Shown piece after piece: positions 1 through 6,971 of a DNA stretch of 16,324 nt; position 1 is the stretch's first letter, and every line of letters begins with the position of its first letter. This stretch comes from Thiopseudomonas sp964394445 (lineage in GTDB: Bacteria; Pseudomonadota; Gammaproteobacteria; Pseudomonadales; Pseudomonadaceae): positions 1-16,324 of the forward strand of contig CAYMXO010000037.1 of assembly GCA_964394445.1 (NCBI GenBank), written 5' to 3'. The position numbers were made by a program, and so were the translations under genes. Under the pieces are notes generated by a model. The model saw only the letters and a program-made list of their open reading frames with translations. It did not search any database and was not told the DNA's origin.

Positions 1-9
1 AGTGAATAA
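1..9 (+). CDS. nqrE: 3' end of the upstream gene, probably nqrE (partial)
   Basis: Only two sense codons (Ser, Glu) and a TAA are in the window. The TAA at 7-9 shares its last base with the ATG of nqrF (TAATG), the type of overlap expected for translationally coupled operon genes. The name rests only on the usual nqrABCDEF order; nothing in these bases identifies the protein. The reading frame itself is an assumption, because a TGA at 3-5 in another frame could equally end the upstream gene. Confidence 0.35.
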   Translation, partial: SE

Positions 10-1232
10 TGAGTTTCGAAGTCTTTTTGGCCATCGGAATGTTCACCGCCATCGTATTGGCTTTGGTGGTGCTGATTCTGGTTGCCCGTGCCAAGCTGGT
101 TTCCAGCGGTGATGTCAACATTCTGATCAATGGCGAGCGCACAGTGACTGTGCCTGCCGGTGGCAAGCTGCTGCAAACGCTTGCTGCACAGAATATTTTC
201 CTGTCCTCCGCCTGTGGTGGTGGTGGTACCTGTGCCCAGTGTACCTGCCAGATTTTTGAGGGTGGTGGCGACATGCTGCCAGCCGAAGGCAGTCACTTCA
301 CTCGTCGTGAGGCGAACGAGGGCTGGCGTCTGTCTTGTCAGGTGACCATCAAGCAGGACATGAAAATTCAGATCCCGGAAGAAGTGTTCGGTGTGAAGAA
401 GTGGGAATGTACTGTGGGTTCCAATCCGAACGTGGCTACTTTCATCAAGGAGCTGACACTGGTTCTGCCCGAGGGCGAGGACGTCAACTTCCGCGCTGGG
501 GGTTATGTTCAGCTGGAATGTCCGCCGCACCGTGTTGAGTACAAGGATTTTGTCATCGAGGAGAAATTCCACGAGGACTGGGACAAATTCAACATCTGGC
601 GCTATGTGTCCGATGTGAAAGAGACCACCATTCGTGCCTACTCCATGGCCAACTACCCTGAAGAAAAGGGCATGGTCAAGTTCAACATCCGTATCGCCAC
701 ACCGCCACCCGGCCGTGACGATATTCCAGCCGGCATCATGTCCTCCTATGTGTTCAGCCTGAAGCCGGGCGACAAGGTCACCGTGTACGGTCCCTTTGGC
801 GAGTTCTTTGCCAAGGATACCGATGCCGAGATGGTCTTCATTGGTGGTGGTGCCGGCATGGCGCCCATGCGCTCGCACATCTTTGACCAGCTCAAGCGTC
901 TGAAGTCCACCCGCAAGATCAGCTTCTGGTACGGTGCCCGTTCACTGCGCGAAGCCTTCTATGTGGATGAGTACGACAAGCTGCAGGAAGAAAACGAGAA
1001 CTTCCAGTGGCACCTGGCACTGTCCGATCCTCTGCCCGAGGACAACTGGACCGGCCTGCAAGGGTTCATCCACAACGTTCTTTATGAGAACTACCTGAAG
1101 GATCACCCGGCACCGGAAGACTGCGAGTTCTACATGTGTGGACCACCCATGATGAACGCCGCCGTCATCAAGATGCTGGAAGATCTTGGTGTAGAACCTG
1201 AAAACATCTTGCTGGACGACTTTGGAGGCTAA
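9..1232 (+). CDS. nqrF: Na+-translocating NADH:quinone reductase subunit F (NADH dehydrogenase, 2Fe-2S/FAD)
   Basis: This is the electron-input subunit of Na+-NQR. It oxidises NADH at the cytoplasmic face and passes electrons through FAD and a 2Fe-2S cluster to the membrane subunits, which pump Na+. The 407-residue product matches the usual length. An N-terminal membrane anchor covers about residues 4-26. A plant-type ferredoxin domain follows, with cluster ligands Cys69, Cys75, Cys78 and Cys110 (CGGGGTCAQC, then LSC). The FAD-binding motif RAYSMAN begins at Arg209, the NADH site has IGGGAGMAP from residue 278, and MCGPPMMN lies near the C terminus, which ends DDFGG. All key residues are present. 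The start overlaps the preceding stop codon. The gene lies directly upstream of apbE and nqrM, whose products mature the same complex. Confidence 0.97.
   Translation: MSFEVFLAIGMFTAIVLALVVLILVARAKLVSSGDVNILINGERTVTVPAGGKLLQTLAAQNIFLSSACGGGGTCAQCTCQIFEGGGDMLPAEGSHFTRREANEGWRLSCQVTIKQDMKIQIPEEVFGVKKWECTVGSNPNVATFIKELTLVLPEGEDVNFRAGGYVQLECPPHRVEYKDFVIEEKFHEDWDKFNIWRYVSDVKETTIRAYSMANYPEEKGMVKFNIRIATPPPGRDDIPAGIMSSYVFSLKPGDKVTVYGPFGEFFAKDTDAEMVFIGGGAGMAPMRSHIFDQLKRLKSTRKISFWYGARSLREAFYVDEYDKLQEENENFQWHLALSDPLPEDNWTGLQGFIHNVLYENYLKDHPAPEDCEFYMCGPPMMNAAVIKMLEDLGVEPENILLDDFGG
1224..1228 (+). promoter_or_regulatory. Ribosome binding site deciding the apbE start
   Basis: GGAGG lies inside the last codons of nqrF (Gly-Gly), five bases before the ATG at 1234. 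It supports 1234 over an upstream in-frame TTG at 1222, which would add only Met-Glu-Ala-Asn and would sit on top of this site. Confidence 0.75.
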
Positions 1233-1233
1233 C

Positions 1234-2262
1234 ATGCTGCGCAACCTGTTACAGGGTGCGGGATTTATAACAGTCATGAGCCTTGCGCTGGCCGGTTGCC
1301 AACCGGCCGAGCGCATCGAGGTGCTAACCGGCCCGACCATGGGCAGCACCTACACCATCAAGTATGTTGCAAACAAGACAACACCCGCTGCCGATGCAGC
1401 GGGTGTTGTCGTTCAGAGCATCCTTGACCAGGTCGACCGGCAGATGTCGACTTACCGTGCCGACTCGGATCTGTCCCGCTTCAACCGCTTGCCGGCCGGC
1501 AGCTGTGAGCCCATGCCCGGGCCCGTACTGGATCTGGTGCGTTATGCCGACGGACTGTCCCGCCAGAGCGATGGCCGTTTTGACATCACCACCCAGCCGC
1601 TGCTGAATGTCTGGGGTTTTGGTCCGGCGAGTCGTGAGCATGCCATTCCTGCAAAGGAGCAGGTGGAAATTGCACGCAGCCAGATGGGCTACTGGCACCT
1701 GAATATTGAGGGCAATCAGCTTTGCAAGGAAATCGACCTCAAGCTTGACCTCAACAGCATCGCGGCGGGCTATACTGTGGATCGTATAGCCGCAGAATTT
1801 GAAAGCATGGGCATCGGCAGCTACATGGTGGAAGTGACCGGTGAACTGATCGCCAAGGGCAGGAAACCGGATGGTTCACCCTGGCGCATTGCCATCGAAC
1901 AGCCGCTGGGTAACGGAGAGCGGGTGCTGCAGCGCATCCTTGAGGTGGATGGCTGGGGCGTGAATACTTCGGGTGATTATCGCAATTATTTCGAAGAGGA
2001 CGGAGTCCGCTTTTCACATACCCTGGATCCGGAAACTGGTGCACCGATTGCGCATAATCTTGCTGCGGTAACTGTAATTGACCGTTCGGCCATGGCTGCC
2101 GACGGGGTGGGTACCCTGTTGATGGTCCTGGGCAAGGACGAAGGCATGGAATATGTCAAACAACACGGGATCGCTGCGCTTTTTATAACCCGCGAAGGCG
2201 ATGAATTCAAAAGCTACAGCAGCCCGGAGTTTGAACAAATGTATCCCGAAAAGGGGAGGTAA
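1234..2262 (+). CDS. apbE: FAD:protein FMN transferase ApbE (lipoprotein)
   Basis: ApbE uses FAD and Mg2+ to attach FMN covalently to threonines of NqrB and NqrC, acting at the periplasmic face. The 342-residue product begins with a lipoprotein signal peptide ending in the lipobox LAGC (Cys22). Family motifs appear in order: GPTMGSTYTIKY, MSTYRADSDLSRFN, FDITTQPLLNVWGFGP, LDLNSIAAGYTVDR, NTSGDYRNYF and SHTLDPETGAPI. The metal/flavin-binding DxxxT pattern is present at Asp290 and Thr294 (ADGVGT). The gene starts two bases after the nqrF stop, with its Shine-Dalgarno inside nqrF. This position next to nqrF and nqrM fits flavinylation of NQR as the main job. ApbE also serves RNF and other periplasmic flavoproteins in some bacteria; no rnf gene is visible here. 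Confidence 0.95.
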   Translation: MLRNLLQGAGFITVMSLALAGCQPAERIEVLTGPTMGSTYTIKYVANKTTPAADAAGVVVQSILDQVDRQMSTYRADSDLSRFNRLPAGSCEPMPGPVLDLVRYADGLSRQSDGRFDITTQPLLNVWGFGPASREHAIPAKEQVEIARSQMGYWHLNIEGNQLCKEIDLKLDLNSIAAGYTVDRIAAEFESMGIGSYMVEVTGELIAKGRKPDGSPWRIAIEQPLGNGERVLQRILEVDGWGVNTSGDYRNYFEEDGVRFSHTLDPETGAPIAHNLAAVTVIDRSAMAADGVGTLLMVLGKDEGMEYVKQHGIAALFITREGDEFKSYSSPEFEQMYPEKGR

Positions 2263-2266
2263 CCTC

Positions 2267-2512
2267 ATGACATATTTAATTATGGTGTTGGTAGTTTTTT
2301 CAGTCATGCTGCTGGTTGTGCTTGGCATGGCGTCAGGCGTGATGGCTGGCCGCAAGCCGATTGGTGGTTCCTGTGGTGGTATTGCTGCGCTGGGCATTGA
2401 AAAAAGCTGCTCAATTTGCGGAGGCGAGCGTCAGAAGTGCGACGAAGCCAACGCCGACGGTGCAGTGCAGGCCCGTGAAGAACTGGCCTATGACGCGATG
2501 GCACGCAAGTAA
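2267..2512 (+). CDS. nqrM: NQR maturation factor NqrM
   Basis: NqrM is a small membrane protein (formerly DUF539) needed to assemble active Na+-NQR, thought to deliver iron for the cysteine-bound Fe centre in NqrD/NqrE. The 81-residue product has one N-terminal membrane segment (about residues 3-25), then a short cytosolic tail with four cysteines: Cys36 in GGSCGG, Cys48 and Cys51 in CSICGG, and Cys58. This spacing is the family hallmark. The start chosen is the ATG at 2267, because AGGGGAGG-type sequence at 2252-2259 precedes it and the protein then opens directly with the hydrophobic segment; an upstream in-frame start near 2201 would add 22 polar residues read from the end of apbE. It starts four bases after apbE and is clearly in the same operon. 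Confidence 0.93.
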   Translation: MTYLIMVLVVFSVMLLVVLGMASGVMAGRKPIGGSCGGIAALGIEKSCSICGGERQKCDEANADGAVQAREELAYDAMARK

Positions 2513-2597
2513 TAACAAGTAGAAGGAAAGGGCGGTATTGCTGCCGGCAAGCTGGCTGTGCGATCCGCTTTTTCTTGCAGGTGAATTAGGAGTTTAA

Positions 2598-3989
2598 ATG
2601 GCGGTTTATAATTACGATGTAGTCATTCTCGGATCTGGTCCTGCAGGTGAAGGTGCGGCAATGAACGCCGCCAAGGCCGGCCGCAAGGTAGCTGTGGTGG
2701 AAAGCCGTGGCGTGGTCGGCGGCAGCAGTACCCACCTGGGTACCATTCCGTCCAAGGCACTGCGTCACTCGGTACGCCAGATCCTGCGTTTCAACACCAA
2801 CTCGATGTTTCGCCAGATTGGCGAACCACGCTGGTTTTCCTTCCCCGATGTGCTGAAGAGCGCCGAGAGCGTCATTTCGCGCCAGGTGGCCTCGCGCACC
2901 AGTTACTATGCGCGTAACCGCATCGATGTGTATTTCGGCACTGCCAGTTTTGCCGACGAACACAGCATCGATGTGGTCGGCCCCAGCCGGGTGGAAAAGC
3001 TGGTTGCCAACCAGGTTATTGTGGCCACCGGATCACGCCCCTATCGTCCGGCCGATATCGATTTCAACCACCCGCGCATTTACGACAGCGATACCATTCT
3101 TAGCCTGGGCTATACGCCGCGCCGGCTGATTGTCTACGGTGCTGGTGTGATTGGTTGTGAATACGCTTCGATTTTCAGTGGACTGGGTGTATTGGTCGAC
3201 CTGATTGACACCCGCGACCGTTTGCTGAGTTTCCTCGATCGCGAGATTTCCGATGCTCTGAGTTACCACTTGCGCATCAACAACGTGCTGGTGCGACACA
3301 ATGAGGAGTACGAGCGGGTTGAAGGTGTGGAAAACGGAGTGATCCTGCACCTGAAGTCCGGCAAAAAAATCAAGGCCGACGGCTTCCTCTGGTGTAACGG
3401 GCGTACCGGTAACACCGACCAGCTTGGCCTGGAAAATGTTGGCCTGGAAGCCAACAGCCGTGGCCAGATCGCGGTGGACGAGTACTATCGTACCGAGGTG
3501 CCGAACATCTATGCGGCCGGTGACGTGATCGGCTGGCCCAGCCTGGCCAGTGCGGCCTACGACCAGGGTCGTTCAGCAGCCGGCAACATCATTGACGATG
3601 GCAGCTGGCACTATGTGGATGATGTCCCCACCGGGATTTATACCATTCCGGAGATCAGCTCCATCGGCAAGACCGAGCAGGAGCTGACAGCCGAAAAGGT
3701 GCCATACGAAGTGGGCAAGGCGTTTTTCAAGAGCATGGCGCGGGCACAGATTTCTGGCGAGGAAACCGGCATGTTGAAAATCCTGTTCCACCGCGAGACG
3801 CTGCAGATCCTTGGTGTGCATTGCTTCGGCTACCAGGCCTCGGAGATTGTGCACATTGGCCAGGCCATCATGAACCAGCCGGGTGAAGCCAACAGCCTGA
3901 AGTACTTCATCAATACCACCTTCAACTTCCCGACCATGGCGGAAGCATACCGGGTGGCGGCCTATGACGGCATGAACCGGCTTTTTTAA
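2598..3989 (+). CDS. sthA: Soluble pyridine nucleotide transhydrogenase SthA
   Basis: SthA is a cytosolic FAD enzyme of the disulfide-oxidoreductase fold that exchanges reducing equivalents between NADPH and NAD+. The 463-residue product is essentially full length (E. coli SthA is 466). It has an N-terminal FAD site GSGPAGEGAA (residues 12-21), a second nucleotide site GAGVIGCEYAS (from residue 181), the FAD phosphate region GDVIGWPSLASAAYDQG, and the C-terminal dimer region with HCFGYQASEIVHIGQ and FPTMAEAYRVAA. At the redox-motif position the sequence is GGSSTHLGTIPSK: residue 44 is Ser, where the SthA proteins I know have Cys (GGNCTHLGT in Pseudomonas, GGCTHWGT in E. coli). An AGGAG at 2588-2592 lies five bases before the ATG. 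The 85-base gap after nqrM leaves open whether it is cotranscribed with nqr. Confidence 0.97.
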   Translation: MAVYNYDVVILGSGPAGEGAAMNAAKAGRKVAVVESRGVVGGSSTHLGTIPSKALRHSVRQILRFNTNSMFRQIGEPRWFSFPDVLKSAESVISRQVASRTSYYARNRIDVYFGTASFADEHSIDVVGPSRVEKLVANQVIVATGSRPYRPADIDFNHPRIYDSDTILSLGYTPRRLIVYGAGVIGCEYASIFSGLGVLVDLIDTRDRLLSFLDREISDALSYHLRINNVLVRHNEEYERVEGVENGVILHLKSGKKIKADGFLWCNGRTGNTDQLGLENVGLEANSRGQIAVDEYYRTEVPNIYAAGDVIGWPSLASAAYDQGRSAAGNIIDDGSWHYVDDVPTGIYTIPEISSIGKTEQELTAEKVPYEVGKAFFKSMARAQISGEETGMLKILFHRETLQILGVHCFGYQASEIVHIGQAIMNQPGEANSLKYFINTTFNFPTMAEAYRVAAYDGMNRLF

Positions 3990-3992
3990 GCG

Positions 3993-4023
3993 GCTCCGGC
4001 CAGGCAGTGGCGATGGCCGGAGC
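3993..4023 (+). terminator. Hairpin between convergent sthA and the phosphodiesterase operon, probable terminator
   Basis: GCTCCGGCCA (3993-4002) and TGGCCGGAGC (4014-4023) form a perfect 10-bp stem with an 11-base loop, starting three bases after the sthA stop. The plus-strand U-tract is weak (ggccttt). On the minus strand there is no U-tract either, so for both converging genes it is an imperfect terminator; its position between two 3' ends makes a shared role likely. Confidence 0.6.
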
Positions 4024-4040
4024 GGCCTTTGAACAACTGT

Positions 4041-4763
4041 TTACGGACTCCCGAGCGTGGCGCTGGCCAAGCCGGGAAAGTCTGTAATCAGACTATCAAC
4101 GCCATACTGAACGAGCTGGCGCATCAGCGCCGGATCGTTCACCGTCCAGGCAGACACGTGCATGCCGGCCTCCTGTGCCTGCAAGATGCGTTTTTCTATA
4201 CACAGGCTCCAGTTCAGGGCCAACAGGCTGCATTGAAACCGCAGGGCAGTTTTTACCGGGTCGAGCCAGGCGTATTCGGCCACCAGGCCGCGCTGCAGGT
4301 GCGGAGCCTGCTGCATCGCGGTGCGCAGCACCGTATGTGAACTGCTGGTCAGAACGATTCTGTCGCTAATGCCTTGCTGTTCGCACAGACGGTCAATTTC
4401 CTGGATCAAAATTGCCGCCCTGCGTCGTGACAGGCTTTTGATCTCCAGCTGCCAATGCTCGAACGGACAAAGCTGCACGACTTCTGCCAGTGTTGGTACC
4501 GGGCAGGGGGCAGGCCAGGCGGGTCCGGCATGACGAACGTCATGGGCGGCCAGTTCTTTTGCCGTCAGGTTTTTTACCCGTTCCTTGCTGCCGGCCAGCC
4601 GCTTCAGGTCAGCATCATGGATGACCACTGCCTGATTGTCGCGTGACAGGCGTACGTCCAGTTCGCAACGCCTGATGCCGGCATCCAGACAGGCCTGAAA
4701 ACTGGCCAGGGTATTTTCAGGGGCGATCCCTTTGGCGCCGCGGTGGCCGTAGATAAGAGTCAT
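4041..4763 (-). CDS. Glycerophosphodiester phosphodiesterase, cytosolic UgpQ type
   Basis: The enzyme hydrolyses glycerophosphodiesters, the deacylation products of phospholipids, to glycerol-3-phosphate and an alcohol. The 240-residue TIM-barrel protein carries the GDPD signature: HRGAKGIAPENT (His7, Arg8, Glu16), CELDVRLS (Glu34, Asp36), His49 in VVIHD, LEIKS (Glu107, Lys109), and the C-terminal AWTVND and GVDSLITDFPG. There is no signal peptide, so it should act in the cytoplasm like UgpQ rather than the periplasm like GlpQ. It is the last gene of a minus-strand operon; its ATG overlaps the stop of the small upstream gene by ATGA, implying translational coupling. The same gene follows sthA in P. 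aeruginosa as I recall (PA2990). The substrate head group cannot be told from sequence. Confidence 0.92.
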   Translation of the reverse strand: MTLIYGHRGAKGIAPENTLASFQACLDAGIRRCELDVRLSRDNQAVVIHDADLKRLAGSKERVKNLTAKELAAHDVRHAGPAWPAPCPVPTLAEVVQLCPFEHWQLEIKSLSRRRAAILIQEIDRLCEQQGISDRIVLTSSSHTVLRTAMQQAPHLQRGLVAEYAWLDPVKTALRFQCSLLALNWSLCIEKRILQAQEAGMHVSAWTVNDPALMRQLVQYGVDSLITDFPGLASATLGSP

Positions 4764-5065
4764 GGCTGCTGTCTGCGGTGCTGGTGCACGCTGTTGATGA
4801 CGTGACTGTGTTCAAAATAAACGGAAAACTCGGCATAGTCCCAGCGGGTGATGGGCGGCTGACCGACGCTGGCATGGCGTTTCACAGGCTCGCCGTAACG
4901 GTGCAACACGCTGGTCTGGCTTTCTCCGCGGGCCGGCAGTTTTTTGATTTGCTGGCCGCCTTGCTGGCCCAGCGGGATTTTCAGAGTATCCGCGCCAGCA
5001 TTGCCAGCATTGCCAGCTGTGACTACCAGGGCCAGAAAGACGGATTTGACAAGCGAGCTGCGCAT
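4760..5065 (-). CDS. Small exported protein of unknown function
   Basis: The 101-residue product has a clear N-terminal signal peptide (positive residues, then SVFLALVVTAG) with a likely cleavage after the AGA at residues 23-25. The mature part of about 76 residues contains LPARGESQ, VLHRYGEPVKR, QPPITRWDY and FSVYFEHSHVI. I recognise this as a conserved companion of the phosphodiesterase in Pseudomonas but know no function. The pattern G-x-S-x-x-x-V-x-x-x-Y-G-x-P, then W-x-Y and V-x-F, resembles the BamE/SmpA fold pattern; that is inference. The ATG at 5065 was chosen because AGGAG lies ten bases upstream, inside the end of the PilZ gene, and because it puts the signal peptide at the N terminus. 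An ORF extension to 5245 is only overlap with the PilZ gene. Confidence 0.8.
   Translation of the reverse strand: MRSSLVKSVFLALVVTAGNAGNAGADTLKIPLGQQGGQQIKKLPARGESQTSVLHRYGEPVKRHASVGQPPITRWDYAEFSVYFEHSHVINSVHQHRRQQP
4994..5017 (-). repeat. 9-base tandem repeat within the signal peptide coding region
   Basis: The unit GCCAGCATT (plus strand) occurs at 4994-5002 and 5003-5011, followed by six bases of a third copy. On the coding strand it gives Ala-Gly-Asn repeats just before the predicted signal peptidase site. Unit length is a multiple of three, so copy-number change would keep the frame. Confidence 0.8.
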
Positions 5066-5072
5066 GATGGGG

Positions 5073-5624
5073 TTACTCCTGTTGGTCTGCCAGGGCTTCG
5101 CGGCGCTCCTGCGCCTGTTTGTGCATGATATGGCGGGCCAGCACCTGGCGTTGTGTTTCTGATGGTTCATGAAAACAGGCGGCGATCCGGTAACCGCCGT
5201 TAGCCGGTGTGCAATGCAAAACTCTGGCCTGGAGTTGCAGGCCAAATGCCTGCGGCAATAGAATCAGTCGTAATGTCAGGATGCTGTCGCGGGGGTGTTC
5301 CTGGCCATCCACAAAGTCGATACCGGCTTCGGACAGGGTCACGTCTTGTGGCTCACCAAAGTCTTTCATCAAGCCCTGGGCCAGAGCATTGGCCAACAGA
5401 TCAATGCGCTTGTTGGTGATTTTCAGGTAATTGACCAGCGCACGCTGTTGCTCGCTGATACTGCGCAGCAAGGGCTGCGATTCAAGTTCGAGCAGGTAGA
5501 GCTCGTTCAACAGGCTGAACAGTAACGAGTCTTGTGCGGGAGAGGGCTCGCTGCTGATTTCCAGTGCGATCCGGTCGCGAATGCGGTAGTATGCGCGACG
5601 TTCTTGGGTGTCCTGTGTGAGCAT
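5073..5624 (-). CDS. PilZ domain protein, candidate c-di-GMP receptor, with helical insertion
   Basis: The 183-residue protein opens with the c-di-GMP-binding motif RRxxxR (Arg9, Arg10, Arg14 in ERRAYYR). The second PilZ motif, consensus [DN]xSxxG, appears as TLSEAG at 96-101, with Thr in place of Asp/Asn. It is followed by beta-strand-like sequence (LTLRLILLP, LQLQARVLHC, YRIAACF). The stretch between the two motifs, about residues 28-90, is leucine-rich and predicted helical, whereas the motifs are usually much closer together. P. aeruginosa PA2989, at the same locus, is one of the listed PilZ proteins. It is cytosolic and first in a three-gene operon; its TAA is seven bases before the next ATG. 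Binding of c-di-GMP is not assured given the altered second motif. The start has only a poor Shine-Dalgarno. Confidence 0.85.
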   Translation of the reverse strand: MLTQDTQERRAYYRIRDRIALEISSEPSPAQDSLLFSLLNELYLLELESQPLLRSISEQQRALVNYLKITNKRIDLLANALAQGLMKDFGEPQDVTLSEAGIDFVDGQEHPRDSILTLRLILLPQAFGLQLQARVLHCTPANGGYRIAACFHEPSETQRQVLARHIMHKQAQERREALADQQE

Positions 5625-5690
5625 GTTACGTCCAGACCAGCCTTGAGAAGAGTAGGAGCTTCCCGCCTGCAGACAGCGGAAGTTGCCCGC

Positions 5691-5696
5691 ATTCTA
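5691..5696 (-). promoter_or_regulatory. Possible -10 element of the PilZ operon promoter
   Basis: On the minus strand this reads TAGAAT, one mismatch from TATAAT, about 67 bases upstream of the PilZ start in the 99-base gap shared with the divergent lolC gene. No good -35 hexamer is found 16-18 bases upstream, so the call is weak. The same TAGAAT hexamer appears in the rapA and the rightmost promoter candidates. Confidence 0.35.
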
Positions 5697-5723
5697 GCCG
5701 TTAACCTTTTACAGTGCAGCATT

Positions 5724-6971
5724 ATGTTTCGACCCCTGGCCTTGTTTGTCGGCATGCGTTACACGCGTGCCAAACGGCGCAACCACTTTATTTCCTTCAT
5801 TTCCCTGACTTCCATGATCGGCCTTGCACTGGGTGTGCTGGTCATGATCCTGGTGCTGTCGGTGATGAACGGTTTTGACCGCGAGATGCGCACGCGGATT
5901 CTGGGCATGGTGCCCCACGCCACAGTCAGCTCCTACACGCCGCTGGAAGACTGGCAGGCCACCGGCCAGCAAGTGCTGGCCCACCCTGAAGTGCAGGCCG
6001 TTGCGCCTTTTACCCAGTTACAGGGCATGTTGACCCATAGTGGTAGCGTGCAACCTGTGCTGGTCAATGGTGTTTTGCCGGAAGCCGAGGATTCGGTATC
6101 CATCATCAGCCAGCACATGCAGGCGGGCCGGCTGGCAGACCTGAAAGGCGGTGATTTTTCCATCATCATTGGTGAAACCATTGCCCGGCGCTTCAATGTC
6201 CGTGTTGGTGACAAGCTGACGTTTGTCCTGCCGGAAGCCTCGGTGACACCGGCCGGTGTGTTCCCGCGCCTGAAGCGCTTTACCGTAGCCGGAATTTTCA
6301 AGGTGGGCGCCGAGCTGGACGGCTCACTGGCCCTGATCCATATTGAGGATGCGGCGCGCCTGTCGCGCTGGCAACCGCATCAGGTGGAGGGTATCCGTCT
6401 GAAACTGAATGATCTGTTTGATGCGCCCCGGGTTTCCTGGGAAATTGCCGCATCGATTGAAGACAGTGATCTGCACCCGCGCGACTGGACACGCAGCCAC
6501 GGCAACCTGTTTGCTGCAATCCAGATGGAAAAGACCATGATTGCGCTGCTGTTGCTGCTGATTGTGGCAGTGGCGGCATTCAACATCATTTCTACGCTGG
6601 TAATGGTGGTGACCGACAAAAAGGCCGACATTGCCATCCTGCGCACCCTGGGTGCCTCGCCGCGGCAAATTATGGCGGTGTTCATGGTTCAGGGCACGCT
6701 GATTGGTGTGGTCGGCACCCTGATCGGTGGTGTGCTGGGGGTTATCAGTGCGCTCAACGTGACCACCTGGGTGGCGGCCATCGAGTCCTATTTCGGCCAT
6801 CAGTTTTTGAGTTCGGATGTGTATTTCATCAGTTATCTGCCTTCGGAGTTGCGCTGGCAGGATGTGCTGTTGATTTGCAGCGCGGCGCTGGGCATGAGTT
6901 TCCTGGCAACCCTGTACCCGGCCTGGCGCGCTTCGCGCACCCAACCAGCGGAGGCTTTGCGTTATGAGTAA
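5724..6971 (+). CDS. lolC: Lipoprotein-releasing ABC transporter permease, LolC/LolE family
   Basis: This inner-membrane permease works with the ATPase LolD to extract outer-membrane lipoproteins and hand them to LolA. The 415-residue product has the family topology: one N-terminal membrane segment (about 25-49), a large periplasmic domain (50-270), then three segments (about 271-297, 315-345, 380-402). Typical sequences are RAKRRNHFISFIS near the N terminus, LSVMNGFDREMR after the first segment, and the cytosolic coupling region KKADIAILRTLGASPRQI (299-316). The periplasmic domain contains TPAGVFPRLKRFTV (175-188), resembling the proline-containing hook loop of LolC that binds LolA. The ATG at 5724 matches the conserved start of the family; the open frame extends back to 5532 but that part overlaps the PilZ gene. 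No clear Shine-Dalgarno is seen. It overlaps lolD by eight bases. As no second permease gene is here it might act as a LolF-like homodimer. Confidence 0.93.
   Translation: MFRPLALFVGMRYTRAKRRNHFISFISLTSMIGLALGVLVMILVLSVMNGFDREMRTRILGMVPHATVSSYTPLEDWQATGQQVLAHPEVQAVAPFTQLQGMLTHSGSVQPVLVNGVLPEAEDSVSIISQHMQAGRLADLKGGDFSIIIGETIARRFNVRVGDKLTFVLPEASVTPAGVFPRLKRFTVAGIFKVGAELDGSLALIHIEDAARLSRWQPHQVEGIRLKLNDLFDAPRVSWEIAASIEDSDLHPRDWTRSHGNLFAAIQMEKTMIALLLLLIVAVAAFNIISTLVMVVTDKKADIAILRTLGASPRQIMAVFMVQGTLIGVVGTLIGGVLGVISALNVTTWVAAIESYFGHQFLSSDVYFISYLPSELRWQDVLLICSAALGMSFLATLYPAWRASRTQPAEALRYE

Noticed and set aside
1222..1233. TTG at 1222 as start of apbE
   Set aside because: The ATG at 1234 has GGAGG five bases upstream and puts the lipoprotein signal peptide at the N terminus; the TTG would overlap that ribosome site.
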